A DNA stretch of 64,000 nt from JAIVJZ01 sp035645695 (GTDB lineage: Bacteria; Acidobacteriota; Blastocatellia; Pyrinomonadales; Pyrinomonadaceae): assembly GCA_035645695.1 (NCBI GenBank), contig DASQMC010000026.1, positions 124,001-188,000 of the forward strand, read 5' to 3'. A model generated the notes under the pieces. It saw only the letters and a program-made list of their open reading frames with translations, was not told the DNA's origin and did no database searches. Shown in pieces: positions 28,483-37,710 of the stretch (position 1 is its first letter; each line of letters begins with the position of its first letter). Made by a program: the position numbers and the translations under genes.

Positions 28483-30693
28483 GTGCCTAAACGTTTGAAA
28501 CTTTTCACACTCGCTTTTATCCTTCTCAGCCTTTCATCCCACGCCTTCGCGCAGGATAAAATGCTGACCATCGACGAACTCTTCGACCCGGTCAAGCGCG
28601 TCAACTTCAGCGGCTCGACGCCCGCCCCGCGCTGGCTCAAAGACGGCAAGACTTATCTCATGGCGGGCGATCCCTCGAAGCCGGGAACGCCGCGCCTCGT
28701 CCGCGTCAACGCCGTGACGGGCGACTCGGCCGCATTCTTCGACGCCGCGAAAATGGCGTCCGCGCTCGACGCGTTGCCGGGCATGTCAACGGAGGACGCG
28801 CGAAGCCTTGCCAACCGCACGAGCTATCAGATGAACCCGGCGCAGACCGGCGCGCTTCTCAATCACGCCAACGATCTTTTCTATTACGAGTTCGGCGGCG
28901 AGCGCGCGTGGCGTCTGACGAATTCGCCCGACGAAGAGGTCGGCGAGACGTTCAGCCCCGACGGGCGCATGGTCTCCTACGTGCGCGCCAACAACATCTA
29001 CATCGTTGACCTCGCCGGGCAGAAGGAGCGCGCGCTCACGAGCGACGGCTCGCCTAAAATCCTGAACGGCCGCCTCGATTGGGTCTATCAGGAAGAACTC
29101 TACGGGCGCGGAAATTTCGAGGGCTACTGGTGGAGCCCGGACTCGAACATGATCGCCTACCTGCGTCTCGACGAAACGCCCGTGCACGAGTTCGCCGTGG
29201 TGGATCACATCCCGGTCAGGCAGGAACTTGAGATCACGCCCTATCCGAAGGCGGGCGATCCGAACCCAATCGTCAAACTCGGCATCGTCAACGCCTCGGG
29301 CGGCGCGACGCGCTGGGCGGACACTTACAAGTATCTCCCGACCGATTTTCTAATCGCGCGCGTCGGCTGGACGCCGGACAGCCGCCGGGTCATCTTTCAC
29401 GCGCAGGATCGAGAGCAGAAGTATCTCGATCTCAACCACGCCGACGCGTCGAACGGCAAGACCACGACGCTCTTTCGCGAGACGACCAAAGCGTGGGTTG
29501 AGGCGAAAGACAACAACCCGCGCTATTTGAAGGACGGCTCGTTCCTCTGGCTGAGCGACCGCAACGGCTGGCAGCACCTCTACCACTACGCGGCCGACGG
29601 CCGCTTGATCCGGCAGGTGACGGACGGCAAATGGGAGATTCGTTCGGTCGAGGGCGTGGACGAAGCGAAGGGCATCATCTATTACACCGGCACGGAGGCG
29701 AGCCACATCGCGCCGAACGCCTACAGCATCAAGCTGGACGGCACGGGGCGCGTGCGCCTGACGCAGGGCGAAGGTTCGCACCGCGTCGATTTCAACCCGA
29801 CCTTCACGCACTTCGTACATTACTGGAGCGACATCAACACGCCGCAGCAGGTGCGTCTCTTCGATGCGAGCGGCAAACTCGTGCGCGTGCTGGCCGAGAA
29901 CAAAGCCGTCGCGCTCTCGCAGTACAAACTCGGCAAGGCCGAACTGATGCAGGTCAAGACGCGCGACGGCTTCGTGATGGAGGCGTTGATGATCCGCCCG
30001 CCCGGCTTCGACCCGTCGAAAAAATATCCCGTGATGTCGTTCACCTACAGCGGCCCGCAAGCACCGCAGGTGCGAAACGCCTGGGGCGGCGGCACGTATC
30101 TATGGCATCAACTGCTGGCGCAGAAGGGCTACATCGTGTGGATTTGCGACAACCGCACGGCGAGCAACAAGGGCGTGGAATCGGCGTGGGGTGTCTATCA
30201 CAACTTCGGCGAACTGGAACTGCGCGATCTGGAAGACGGCGTTTCGTGGTTGAAGTCGCAGCCCTACGTTGACGGCTCGCGCATCGGCATCTGGGGTTGG
30301 AGCTACGGCGGCTTTATGACCACCTATGCGTTGACGCACAGCCGCAGTTTCAAACTCGGCATCGCGGGCGGCAGCGTCACGGACTGGCGCGATTACGACA
30401 GCATCTACACGGAACGTTACATGGGCACGCCCCAGAACAACCCCGAAGGCTATCGCAAGGCTTCGCCGCTCCACAACGCGAAAGACCTCAACGGCAAAAT
30501 CCTGCTCATCCACGGCCTGATGGACGACAACGTCCACGTCCAAAACACCATCCAGTTCGCCTACGAACTACAGAAGGCGAACAAGCCCTTCCAACTCATG
30601 CTCTATCCGAAGTCGCGCCACGGCGTGACCGACCCGCTTCTCCTCAAACACATGCGACAGATGATGACCGACTTCATCGTGGAGAATCTCTGA
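28483..30693 (+). CDS. Dipeptidyl peptidase IV family serine peptidase (S9B)
   Basis: Exported prolyl peptidase that releases dipeptides from peptide N-termini. The start chosen is the GTG at 28483, nine bases after AGGAG, giving a textbook signal peptide (MPKRLKLFTLAFILLSLSSH, AFA); an ATG 39 bases upstream lacks these signals. About 736 residues. The N-terminal beta-propeller contains the DPP-IV double-glutamate motif (DWVYQEELYGRG). The C-terminal alpha/beta hydrolase has the nucleophile GWSYGGFMTTYA, the aspartate in HGLMDDNVHVQNT and the histidine in KSRHGVTD. It is a single gene facing away from the riboswitch, and a perfect 15-bp hairpin follows downstream. Confidence 0.95.
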   Translation: MPKRLKLFTLAFILLSLSSHAFAQDKMLTIDELFDPVKRVNFSGSTPAPRWLKDGKTYLMAGDPSKPGTPRLVRVNAVTGDSAAFFDAAKMASALDALPGMSTEDARSLANRTSYQMNPAQTGALLNHANDLFYYEFGGERAWRLTNSPDEEVGETFSPDGRMVSYVRANNIYIVDLAGQKERALTSDGSPKILNGRLDWVYQEELYGRGNFEGYWWSPDSNMIAYLRLDETPVHEFAVVDHIPVRQELEITPYPKAGDPNPIVKLGIVNASGGATRWADTYKYLPTDFLIARVGWTPDSRRVIFHAQDREQKYLDLNHADASNGKTTTLFRETTKAWVEAKDNNPRYLKDGSFLWLSDRNGWQHLYHYAADGRLIRQVTDGKWEIRSVEGVDEAKGIIYYTGTEASHIAPNAYSIKLDGTGRVRLTQGEGSHRVDFNPTFTHFVHYWSDINTPQQVRLFDASGKLVRVLAENKAVALSQYKLGKAELMQVKTRDGFVMEALMIRPPGFDPSKKYPVMSFTYSGPQAPQVRNAWGGGTYLWHQLLAQKGYIVWICDNRTASNKGVESAWGVYHNFGELELRDLEDGVSWLKSQPYVDGSRIGIWGWSYGGFMTTYALTHSRSFKLGIAGGSVTDWRDYDSIYTERYMGTPQNNPEGYRKASPLHNAKDLNGKILLIHGLMDDNVHVQNTIQFAYELQKANKPFQLMLYPKSRHGVTDPLLLKHMRQMMTDFIVENL

Positions 30694-30737
30694 GACAGGG
30701 GAAAGGGAAAGGGGTAAAGGGTAAAGGTAAACACAAG

Positions 30738-30774
30738 AAGCGGGACGCAGCAGATTGAGTGCTGCGTCCCGCTT
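30738..30774. terminator. Hairpin terminator between convergent genes
   Basis: Perfect 15-bp inverted repeat AAGCGGGACGCAGCA / TGCTGCGTCCCGCTT with a seven-base loop, lying between the peptidase (plus) and the VOC protein (minus). A short TTTCCGTTT follows on the plus strand. Just before it (30696-30728) is a single, unpaired run of the heptamer GGTAAAG/GGGAAAG. Confidence 0.7.
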
Positions 30775-30846
30775 TCCGTTTGGACGCGCCCGCTGCCGGG
30801 GACGCTAAAAAACCGCTTGCGGGGCGATGATACGACTGACCGGCCA

Positions 30847-31239
30847 TTACTTACTGAACTCGACCAAATCCCACAGATTGCCGTATAAATCCGCGAACAC
30901 GGCCACCGTCCCATATTCCTCGGTTTTCGGTTCTCTGACGAACCTGATGCCCCGCGACAGCATGTTTTTATAGTCCCTCCAGAAGTCGTCGGTTTTTAAG
31001 AACAGGAAAACCCGCCCGCCCGTCTGGTTTCCGATGCGGCTTCTCTGTTCTTCGCCGACTCCTTTCGCCAGCAACAGACAACATTCTTCCGAGCCTTTCG
31101 GCGCGACTAAAACCCAACGCTTCGTTTCGCTCTGGGCGGTGTCTTCGACGAGAGTGAAATCTAATTTCTCCGTATAAAATTTGATGGCTTCGTCATAATC
31201 GCTTACCACCAAGGCAATGTGCGCGATACTTTGTTTCAT
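30847..31239 (-). CDS. VOC (glyoxalase/bleomycin-resistance fold) family protein
   Basis: 130 residues with the paired beta-alpha-beta-beta-beta pattern: IAHIALVVSDYDEAIKFYTE at the N-terminus and FLFLKTDDFWRDYKNMLSRG followed by VAVFADLYGNLWDLVEFS. Candidate metal ligands are His7 and the glutamate in DLVEF near the C-terminus. VOC proteins act on very varied substrates, so no reaction is assigned. The gene is less GC-rich than its neighbours, hinting at later acquisition. It is convergent with the peptidase and lies 45 bp from mutM. Confidence 0.85.
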   Translation of the reverse strand: MKQSIAHIALVVSDYDEAIKFYTEKLDFTLVEDTAQSETKRWVLVAPKGSEECCLLLAKGVGEEQRSRIGNQTGGRVFLFLKTDDFWRDYKNMLSRGIRFVREPKTEEYGTVAVFADLYGNLWDLVEFSK

Positions 31240-31284
31240 AGTATTAATTCGCTTGCGGGCGAGCCGGCCGTATTGACGCCTTCT

Positions 31285-32118
31285 CTAACTTCGCTGGCAG
31301 CGCGGGCAGAAGTAGGTCGAGCGTCCGGCGTGCGTGATGCGGCGGATTGCGGCGCGACAGTCGAGGCACGGTTCGCCCTCGCGTGCGTAGACGCGCCAGC
31401 GACCCTGATAGCCGCCGTCGTAATAGCTGCCGTCGATATTTTCCGGGTCAACGTTCATGGTCGAGCCGTGAGCGATTGCTTCGTTGAATACGTCGAGGAT
31501 GGCGCGGTGGAGCCGGGGCAGGCGGCGCGCGGAGATTTCGGCGGCGGCGCGGAAAGGATTGATGCGCGCGAGGAACAGAGCCTCGGCGGCGTAGATGTTG
31601 CCGAGACCGGTGACCTTCGTCTGATCGAGCAGCGTTTCTTTCAAAGTGCGGCGCGTGCGGGCGAGGGCGGCGCGCAGGTAATCGGTCGTGAAGTCGCCGG
31701 AGAAGGGTTCGGGGGCGAGCAGGCGCAGTTCCTTCGTGTCGGCCAGTTCGGCCGCGCCGACGAGTTTCATCATTCCGAAGTGCCGCTGGTCTGAGAAGAC
31801 GAGCCGCCGTTCGTCGTCGAGATAAAAGACGGCGTGAGTGTGCTTCGGCAGGGTCGCGTCCGGCGGCGGCAGGGTAAATCTTCCGGTCATGCGCAGGTGC
31901 GCGATCAGCACTTGCGCGCCTTCAAACTCAAACAGGATATGCTTGCCGCGCCGCGCGACGCGTTCGATGCGGCGACCGCGCAGGATACGCGCGAAGACCG
32001 CGGGCGGCGTCTGCGGCGCGAGACCGGCGCGCAGGAGTCGCGCGGCGACGACGCGGCGCGAACCGACGAGGCCGTCGAGGGCGCGCGCGACGAGTTCGAC
32101 TTCGGGGAGTTCGGGCAT
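31285..32118 (-). CDS. mutM: Formamidopyrimidine-DNA glycosylase
   Basis: Bifunctional glycosylase/AP lyase that removes 8-oxoguanine and ring-opened purines. It has 277 residues, the normal length. The N-terminus MPELPEVELVARAL carries the catalytic proline and glutamate. Further motifs are GKHILFEFEGAQVLIAHLRM, the helix-two-turn-helix region DQTKVTGLGNIYAAEALFLA, and the C-terminal zinc finger CLDCRAAIRRI / STYFCPRCQ. It is followed by a VOC gene and preceded by a long palindrome. Confidence 0.96.
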   Translation of the reverse strand: MPELPEVELVARALDGLVGSRRVVAARLLRAGLAPQTPPAVFARILRGRRIERVARRGKHILFEFEGAQVLIAHLRMTGRFTLPPPDATLPKHTHAVFYLDDERRLVFSDQRHFGMMKLVGAAELADTKELRLLAPEPFSGDFTTDYLRAALARTRRTLKETLLDQTKVTGLGNIYAAEALFLARINPFRAAAEISARRLPRLHRAILDVFNEAIAHGSTMNVDPENIDGSYYDGGYQGRWRVYAREGEPCLDCRAAIRRITHAGRSTYFCPRCQRS

Positions 32119-32169
32119 GAGCTTCGGCGTTAATTCTATTCGATTTCGTTAGTGGTGATTGAGAGGTGA

Positions 32170-32274
32170 TTTTAACGCAGAGGGCGCGGAGTTGAAGACG
32201 CAGAGAACGCGGAGAAGAAATAGTTTTATCTCTGCGTTCTCTGCGTCTTCAACTCCGCGCCCTCTGCGTTAAAA
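32170..32274. repeat. Near-perfect 46-bp inverted repeat between mutM and the phosphohexomutase
   Basis: Arms at 32170-32215 and 32229-32274 are complementary over about 46 bases with a single obvious mismatch. They are built from CGCAGAGAACGCGGAG-like units (ACGCAGAGGGCGCGGAGTTG, GACGCAGAGAACGCGGAG). The loop is 13 bases. The architecture is the same as in the heptamer elements but the unit is nearer nine bases. Confidence 0.9.
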
Positions 32275-32298
32275 ATCGCTTTCAATCCAAAGCGACCC

Positions 32299-33774
32299 TC
32301 AAGGAAGCGTTTGCGCCATCGCGCAGCCCGCGTCGAGCAACGCGTTCATCTTCTCGATGGAAGTGGCTTCCGAATAGATGCGCAGGACGGGTTCCGTGCC
32401 GGATTGCCGGAAGAGCAACCACGATTCGTCGCCAAAGGTGAGTTTCATCCCGTCCATGTGCGAGAAGCCGTGGACGGCGTGACCTGCGATGGCACCGGGC
32501 GGCGAGACCGAAAGTGATTCGATGAGGTTCAGCCCGCGCGCCACTTCGATGTGCAGATCGCGCCGCCCGAAATAGAACTCGCCGAACTCACGATGCATCT
32601 CCCTGACCAAGTCCGAAGGCGGCTTGCCCGCCGCGACCACCGTTTCGAGAAAGAGAAGCGAGTTAAGTATGCCGTCGCGTTCCGGGATGTGGCCTTTGAC
32701 GCCGACGCCGCCCGATTCCTCCGCGCCGATCAGGATGTCCTCGCGCAGCATGAGGTCTGCGACATACTTGAAGCCGATAGGCGTTTCGTAAAGTTTCAGA
32801 TCGTGTGCGGCGGCGATGCGTTTAGTCAGCACCGATTGCGAGAAGGTGCGCACGACGCCGCCCGTCATCCCGCGACGGCGCGCGAGGTGCAGCAGCAGGA
32901 GCGGCACGACTTCGTGCATCGTCATCGTCTCGCCGAGTTCGTTGACTGCGCCGACCCTATCGGCGTCGCCGTCGGTCGCCAACCCGACGAGCGCGCCCGT
33001 CTCTCTGACGCGCTCGCGCAAAGGCGCGAGGTTGAGATGTATCGGTTCGGGATTGACACCGCCGAACTGCGTATCGCGTACTGCGCGAATCGTCTCCACT
33101 TTGAGCGCGCCGCCCCCGAGGAAACTCTCCACCCATAGGCCGCCCGACCCGTGCATCGGATCGACTACGACGCGCGCGCGCGCCCCCGCGAGCCTTTCGA
33201 GATCGACGTAAGACGCGATCTGCGCGCGATAGCTTTCGAGCGCATCCTCCAACCCGCCGCGCGCGGCTTGCGAGAGGTCTGTGCGGCGCGGCGGCTGTGC
33301 ATCGACGAGGGCTTCGACGGCGGCGGTCGTCTCGCGCGTCGCGCTCCCGCCCCACGGAGCTTTGATCTTGAAGCCGTTGAACTCCGAGGGATTGTGCGAG
33401 GCCGTGATGACGACGCCGCCCGCCGCCCCGCGCTCGCGCACCGCCCATGAGACGAGCGGCGTCGGAACGTCGCCGTCAAACATCGCCACGCGGATGCCGT
33501 TGCCGGTGAGCACTTCGGCCGCGCGCGCCGCAAATTTCTCGGACAGGAAACGGCGGTCGTAACCGACGACGACGTGAGGCGCGGTCGTCGCCCCCTCGGC
33601 GGCGTGCGTTGCTTGCCCTGTTTGATGTGTGCCGTTGAGAAAGTCCGCGTAGGCTTGCGCCACGCGTTCGAGATTGGCGAAGGTGAACTCGTGCGCGATA
33701 ATGGCGCGCCAGCCGTCCGTCCCGAACAGGATCGGCGTGCGCGCGATGCGTTCGGGAATTGTGCGCCCGCTCAT
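32299..33774 (-). CDS. Phosphoglucomutase/phosphomannomutase family protein
   Basis: Alpha-D-phosphohexomutase that interconverts sugar 1- and 6-phosphates, 491 residues. Family signatures in order: LFGTDGWRA near the N-terminus, the phosphoserine loop VVITASHNPSEFNGFKIKAP, the metal-binding DGDADRVGAVN, the sugar-binding EESGGVG and the phosphate-binding RQSGTEPVLRIYSEA. The start is the ATG at 33774, which overlaps the stop of the upstream nucleotidyltransferase as ATGA; the longer open frame beyond it is read from inside that neighbour and is rejected. The coupling suggests a shared sugar-nucleotide pathway. Confidence 0.93.
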   Translation of the reverse strand: MSGRTIPERIARTPILFGTDGWRAIIAHEFTFANLERVAQAYADFLNGTHQTGQATHAAEGATTAPHVVVGYDRRFLSEKFAARAAEVLTGNGIRVAMFDGDVPTPLVSWAVRERGAAGGVVITASHNPSEFNGFKIKAPWGGSATRETTAAVEALVDAQPPRRTDLSQAARGGLEDALESYRAQIASYVDLERLAGARARVVVDPMHGSGGLWVESFLGGGALKVETIRAVRDTQFGGVNPEPIHLNLAPLRERVRETGALVGLATDGDADRVGAVNELGETMTMHEVVPLLLLHLARRRGMTGGVVRTFSQSVLTKRIAAAHDLKLYETPIGFKYVADLMLREDILIGAEESGGVGVKGHIPERDGILNSLLFLETVVAAGKPPSDLVREMHREFGEFYFGRRDLHIEVARGLNLIESLSVSPPGAIAGHAVHGFSHMDGMKLTFGDESWLLFRQSGTEPVLRIYSEATSIEKMNALLDAGCAMAQTLP

Positions 33775-34817
33775 GACAGGCCGCCCGTCTGCGTGTAGTC
33801 GGTGAGAGAGGTTTTGTCGCCGAGCGTCGCGCCCGCGCCCACACGCGCCTCGCGCCCGACGTGGCAGCCGCGCCCGATGATCGCGCCGGAGACGCGCGCC
33901 CCCGCCCCCACGCGCGCGTGCGACCAGATGACGGAATTTTCTACCAGCGCGCCCTCCTCGACGTAACAACCCGCGCCGAGCACCGAATTGACGATTTGCG
34001 CGCGCGCCTTGATCGTGCAGTCGCCCGCGATGAGCGAGCGGTCGTCAATCGAGACTTCGGCGGGCGTCTGAAATTTTCCGCGCAGGCCGGCGAGATCGAC
34101 GTGAGCCACGCGCCCCGCGAGCAGGTCGTGATGCACTTGCAGGTAGCGTGCGGTCGTGCCGATGTCGATCCAGTAGGCGTTCGCGGGGATGTGCGCGTAG
34201 AAAGGTTCCCGTCGCGCGAGCAGGTCGGGGAATAGTTGATACTCGAAAGAATAGTTTTCTCCCGGCGGGATGAAGTCGAGCACGCGCGGTTCGAGTATGT
34301 AAGTGCCCGCGTTGATCGTGTTGACGCTGATCTCCTCGGGCTTCGGCTTCTCCAGAAAGCGGCGCACGCGCCCGTCCGGTTCGGTTTCGACCAGACCATA
34401 CGCGCTTGGATTATCGACGGGCGCGAGCACGAGCGTCGCCGTGGCGCGTCGTTCGTTGTGCTCGTCGATGACGCGCCTGAGGTCGAGGTCGGTCAGGATG
34501 TCGCCGTTGAAGACGACCGTCGGTTCGCGAATGAATTCTTCGGCGAACTTGTACGCCCCGGCCGTGCCCATCGGTTGCGGCTCGACCGTATACTTGATCC
34601 TCACGCCATGTTCCGCGCCGTCGCCGAGGAGTTGTTCGATCTTGTCCGGCTGGTAGGAGAGCGACAGCGTGATGTCGGTGATACCGGCATTGCGCAGCGT
34701 GTCGATCTGGTAGAGCAGGAAAGAGCGGTTGCAGATGGGGACGATGGGTTTCGGCGTGTGAACCGTGAGGGGGCGTAGCCGTGTGCCTTTTCCGCCTGCG
34801 AGAATGAGTGCCTGCAT
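33771..34817 (-). CDS. Sugar-phosphate nucleotidyltransferase with a left-handed beta-helix C-terminus
   Basis: Makes an NDP-sugar from a sugar 1-phosphate, 348 residues. Residues 1-235 form the catalytic domain: the nucleotide loop LILAGGKGTRLRPLT, PKPIVPICNRSFLLYQI, VVFNGDILTDLDL with the metal aspartate, NAGTYILEP and YWIDIGT. Residues ~250-345 are hexapeptide-type repeats (SVLGAGCYVEEGALVENSVI, IGRGCHVGREARVGAGATLG). Sequence alone does not separate mannose-1-phosphate guanylyltransferase from glucose-1-phosphate thymidylyl- or uridylyltransferase; the fused beta-helix is most common among the first. It overlaps the mutase by four bases, so the pair probably acts in sequence. Confidence 0.9.
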   Translation of the reverse strand: MQALILAGGKGTRLRPLTVHTPKPIVPICNRSFLLYQIDTLRNAGITDITLSLSYQPDKIEQLLGDGAEHGVRIKYTVEPQPMGTAGAYKFAEEFIREPTVVFNGDILTDLDLRRVIDEHNERRATATLVLAPVDNPSAYGLVETEPDGRVRRFLEKPKPEEISVNTINAGTYILEPRVLDFIPPGENYSFEYQLFPDLLARREPFYAHIPANAYWIDIGTTARYLQVHHDLLAGRVAHVDLAGLRGKFQTPAEVSIDDRSLIAGDCTIKARAQIVNSVLGAGCYVEEGALVENSVIWSHARVGAGARVSGAIIGRGCHVGREARVGAGATLGDKTSLTDYTQTGGLS

Positions 34818-34969
34818 GAAATTTAAAAAGGACGAGAGATGGAATCACACCACGCCTGACGGAAACGCTCCGGCGGGCGCGTCGGAGTCTAACACCGGCG
34901 CGCAGGCATTGCCAGTTGAAGTCCAACCGCGCGCGTCAAGCCCACCGTGCGCGCGGGCCGGAGCTTTGC

Positions 34970-34997
34970 TTGACTCTCAAAAGTGCCAACGTATAAT
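34970..34997 (+). promoter_or_regulatory. Sigma70-like promoter of the thiolase operon
   Basis: TTGACT (34970-34975), a 16-base spacer, then a perfect TATAAT (34992-34997). The start of transcription would lie just inside the left arm of the heptamer element at 35003, so the repeat forms the 5' leader of the thiolase mRNA. Confidence 0.75.
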
Positions 34998-35002
34998 CGG
35001 TT

Positions 35003-35114
35003 AGTAAATCGTGAATCGTAAATCGTGAATAGATAGTTGCCTATCGCGTGTGATACAGATAAACAGGCGATTGAATGTTTAGCACCATTTACGATTCACG
35101 ATTTACGATTTACT
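35003..35114. repeat. Inverted heptamer repeat in the thiolase leader
   Basis: The left arm (35003-35030) is AGTAAATCGTGAATCGTAAA followed by TCGTGAAT, with a unit AATCGTG/AATCGTA of seven bases. The right arm (35087-35114) is the complement, ATTTACGATTCACGATTTAC and further. The loop of about 56 bases holds TAGCACC and GTGTGATACAG. Confidence 0.88.
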
Positions 35115-35133
35115 TTTTATTTGAGGAGTCATC

Positions 35134-36324
35134 ATGCCGGATAACACAGAGGCGGTCATCATCAGCGCGGCGCGCACGCCGACAGGGAAATTTCAGGGGG
35201 CGTTAAAGGATTTTTCCGCCACCGATCTCGGCGCGATAGTCGTGCGCGAGAGCGTCAGGCGCGCGGGCGTAGCCGCGGAAGACGTGGACGAAGTGATCAT
35301 GGGCAACGTCGTGCAGGCGGGCGTGGGGCAGAATCCCGCGCGTCAGGCCGCACTCAAGGGCGGGATTCCTTTCGGGGTCTCGGCCGTGACGATCAACAAG
35401 GTCTGCGGGTCGGGTTTGAAGTCCGTGATGATGGCGGCGCAGGAGGTGAAACTCGGCGACGCCGAAATCGTCGTCGCGGGCGGCATGGAGAGCATGTCGA
35501 ACGCGCCCTACCTGTTGCCGAAGGCGCGCGAGGGCTACCGGCTCGGCAACGGCACGCTCGTCGATGCGATGATTCACGACGGGCTGTGGTGCGCTTTCGA
35601 GAATTATCACATGGGCAATACGGGCGAGGTCGTCGCCGAACGCTACAACGTGACGCGCGCCGAACAGGACGATTACGCCCTGAACTCGCACCGCAAAGCG
35701 GCGGCGGCCATCAAGGCGGGCAAGTTCAAAGACGAGATCATACCCGTGGAGATTCCGAATAAGCGGGGCGCGCCCACCTTGTTCGACACGGACGAGGCCG
35801 TGCGCGAAGACACTTCGCTCGAAGCCCTCGCCAAACTCAAACCCGCGTTCAAGAAGGAAGGCGGCACGGTGACGGCGGGCAACGCGCCGGGCGTCAACGA
35901 CGGCGCATCGGCCGTGGTCGTCACGTCGCTCGAACGCGCTCGCGCGCTCGGCGTCGAGCCTCTGGCGCGCATCGCGGCGCAGGCCACTTCGGGCATCCAG
36001 CCGGAACTCGTGATGATGGCTCCCGTCGAGGCGATCCGCAAAGTCCTGAAAAAGGCCGGGTGGACGATGAACGAAGTTGATTTGATCGAGCTCAACGAAG
36101 CGTTCTCCGTGCAGGCCGTCGCCATCATGCGCGAACTGGAACTCGACCCGGCGAAAGTTAACGTCAACGGCGGCGCGGTCGCGCTCGGCCACGCCATCGG
36201 GCAGTCGGGTTCGAGGCTCCTGACGACGATCCTGTACGAGATGAAACGTCGCGGGGCGCGTCGTGGTTTGTGCGCGCTGTGTCTCGGCGGCGGCAACGCC
36301 GTGGCGATGGCGGTGGAGCGATAA
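35134..36324 (+). CDS. Acetyl-CoA acetyltransferase (thiolase)
   Basis: Condenses two acetyl-CoA or cleaves acetoacetyl-CoA, 396 residues. The nucleophile is Cys91 in TINKVCGSGLKSVMMAAQ. Other motifs are VVAGGMESMSNAPYLLP, ELNEAFSVQAVAIM, the catalytic histidine in GGAVALGHAIGQSGSRLL, and the second active cysteine in GLCALCLGGGNAVAMAVE. The start has GAGGAG upstream. It lies in a cluster with 3-hydroxybutyryl-CoA dehydrogenase, pointing to short-chain acyl-CoA metabolism or polyhydroxybutyrate precursor supply. A membrane protein gene begins at the base right after the stop. Confidence 0.95.
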   Translation: MPDNTEAVIISAARTPTGKFQGALKDFSATDLGAIVVRESVRRAGVAAEDVDEVIMGNVVQAGVGQNPARQAALKGGIPFGVSAVTINKVCGSGLKSVMMAAQEVKLGDAEIVVAGGMESMSNAPYLLPKAREGYRLGNGTLVDAMIHDGLWCAFENYHMGNTGEVVAERYNVTRAEQDDYALNSHRKAAAAIKAGKFKDEIIPVEIPNKRGAPTLFDTDEAVREDTSLEALAKLKPAFKKEGGTVTAGNAPGVNDGASAVVVTSLERARALGVEPLARIAAQATSGIQPELVMMAPVEAIRKVLKKAGWTMNEVDLIELNEAFSVQAVAIMRELELDPAKVNVNGGAVALGHAIGQSGSRLLTTILYEMKRRGARRGLCALCLGGGNAVAMAVER

Positions 36325-36834
36325 ATGACGACCGAAGAACACAACAAGACGCTGGGCATCTGCCATCTCGCTTACGGCGGGTTGAGCACGTTGATGATGT
36401 TCGCCGTGCTCTTTTTTTTCGGGGCGATCATGTTCTCGATCCCCGAAGGCGGGCCGCCCGCCGCCGTCTTGATGATCATCCTGACATTCATCATGGCGTG
36501 GTCGCTGGTCTTCACGCTGCCGTCGTTCATCGCGGGCTATGCGCTGCTGAAACGCAAGTCATGGGCGCGAACCGCGAGCATCATCGCGGCGGTGGTGGAA
36601 ACGATGAGCTTCCCGCTGGGGACGGCCGTGGCGATCTATTCTTTCTGGTTCATGTTCAGCGACGCGGGCAAGGCTTTGTATGAAAATAATTTCGCCCGCA
36701 TGCCGGGGCAGCCTTACGCGCTGCGCGATACGCCTACGCCGCCGTCGGCCACAGGGTGGGACGCACGGACGAGCAGGGAACGCGAGCGACAATACCAGCC
36801 GCCCGCGCAGCCGCCGGACTGGCGCGGCGAATAA
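36325..36834 (+). CDS. Four-helix membrane protein of unknown function
   Basis: 169 residues beginning at the base after the thiolase stop codon, so probably translationally linked. Four hydrophobic segments are visible, at about 18-42 (STLMMFAVLFFFGAIMFSIP), 45-66 (AAVLMIILTFIMAWSLVF), 67-75 (LPSFIAGYALL) and 84-112 (ASIIAAVVETMSFPLGTAVA). A proline- and arginine-rich cytoplasmic tail follows. It matches no family I can name. Its position between two acyl-CoA enzymes is notable but gives no function. Confidence 0.8.
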   Translation: MTTEEHNKTLGICHLAYGGLSTLMMFAVLFFFGAIMFSIPEGGPPAAVLMIILTFIMAWSLVFTLPSFIAGYALLKRKSWARTASIIAAVVETMSFPLGTAVAIYSFWFMFSDAGKALYENNFARMPGQPYALRDTPTPPSATGWDARTSRERERQYQPPAQPPDWRGE

Positions 36835-36855
36835 ATAATCGGGGAGACGAGAAAA

Positions 36856-37710
36856 GTGACGGAGATAATCGGCGTGGTCGGCGCGGGGACGATGGGCAAC
36901 GGTATCGCACAGGTGGCGGCGCGTGCGGGCTACACGGTCGTCATGCGCGATGTGAAAGACGAGTTTCTCGAACGCGGCCTCAAAAGCATCGACCGCAGCC
37001 TGCAACGCGACGTGGACAAGGCGCGGCTCGCAGAAGAAGAGAAGCGCGCAATCGTTAACCGCATCACAACGACGACCGAGTTGGACGCGCTGAGAGACGC
37101 GCAGTTCATCGTCGAAGCCGTGACGGAAAATTTCGCGGTCAAAGCGGAAATCTTCCGCGCGCTCGACGAACTGACGCCGCCCGAAACGATACTCGCCTCG
37201 AACACTTCTTCCATCTCGATCACGAAACTCGGCGGGGCGACGCGCCGCCCCGACCGCGTCATCGGCATGCACTTCATGAATCCCGTGCCCGTGATGAAAC
37301 TCGTGGAAGTGATTCGCGGCATCGCCACCTCCGACGACACTTACGCGCGCACGCACGCGCTGACCGAGCGGCTCGAAAAGATTCCGCTCGAATGCAACGA
37401 TTCGCCCGGCTTCGTCTCTAACCGCGTCCTGATGCCGATGATCAACGAGGCCATTTTCGCGCTCTCGGAATCGGTCGCCACGCGCGAGAGCATCGACGGC
37501 ATCATGAAACTGGGCATGAATCACCCGATGGGGCCGCTCACGCTCGCCGACTTCATCGGACTCGACGTGTGCCTCGCCATCCTCAACGTCCTGCATCAGG
37601 AACTCGGCGACCCCAAGTATCGACCCTGCCCCCTTCTCAAGCGTTATGTTGACGCCGGCTGGCTCGGGCGCAAAACGGGGCGGGGATTCTATGAATACGG
37701 TGACAGGTGA
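36856..37710 (+). CDS. 3-hydroxybutyryl-CoA dehydrogenase
   Basis: NAD(P)-dependent oxidation of 3-hydroxyacyl-CoA, 284 residues, from a GTG preceded by GGGGAG. The Rossmann motif is IIGVVGAGTMGNGIAQVAAR. The catalytic histidine lies in DRVIGMHFMNPVPVMKLVEV, and the C-terminal domain signature is ECNDSPGFVSNRVLMPMINE with LGMNHPMGPLTLADFIGLDV. The last three codons (GDR) and the stop are supplied by the heptamer repeat at 37699, so the native C-terminus has been overwritten. Usual family members end in a few residues after RGFYEY, so function is probably unaffected. Confidence 0.94.
   Translation: MTEIIGVVGAGTMGNGIAQVAARAGYTVVMRDVKDEFLERGLKSIDRSLQRDVDKARLAEEEKRAIVNRITTTTELDALRDAQFIVEAVTENFAVKAEIFRALDELTPPETILASNTSSISITKLGGATRRPDRVIGMHFMNPVPVMKLVEVIRGIATSDDTYARTHALTERLEKIPLECNDSPGFVSNRVLMPMINEAIFALSESVATRESIDGIMKLGMNHPMGPLTLADFIGLDVCLAILNVLHQELGDPKYRPCPLLKRYVDAGWLGRKTGRGFYEYGDR

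Larger units (their letters stand above)
34818..35133. other. Divergent intergenic region upstream of the thiolase operon
   Basis: 316 bp between the divergent nucleotidyltransferase and thiolase genes. It holds the thiolase promoter (34970-34997), an inverted heptamer repeat (35003-35114) and the ribosome binding site GAGGAG directly before 35134. No reading frame is supported. Confidence 0.7.

Noticed and set aside
33775..33969. N-terminal extension of the phosphohexomutase
   Set aside because: It is an Arg-rich reading of the upstream nucleotidyltransferase gene; the ATG overlapping its stop is preferred.
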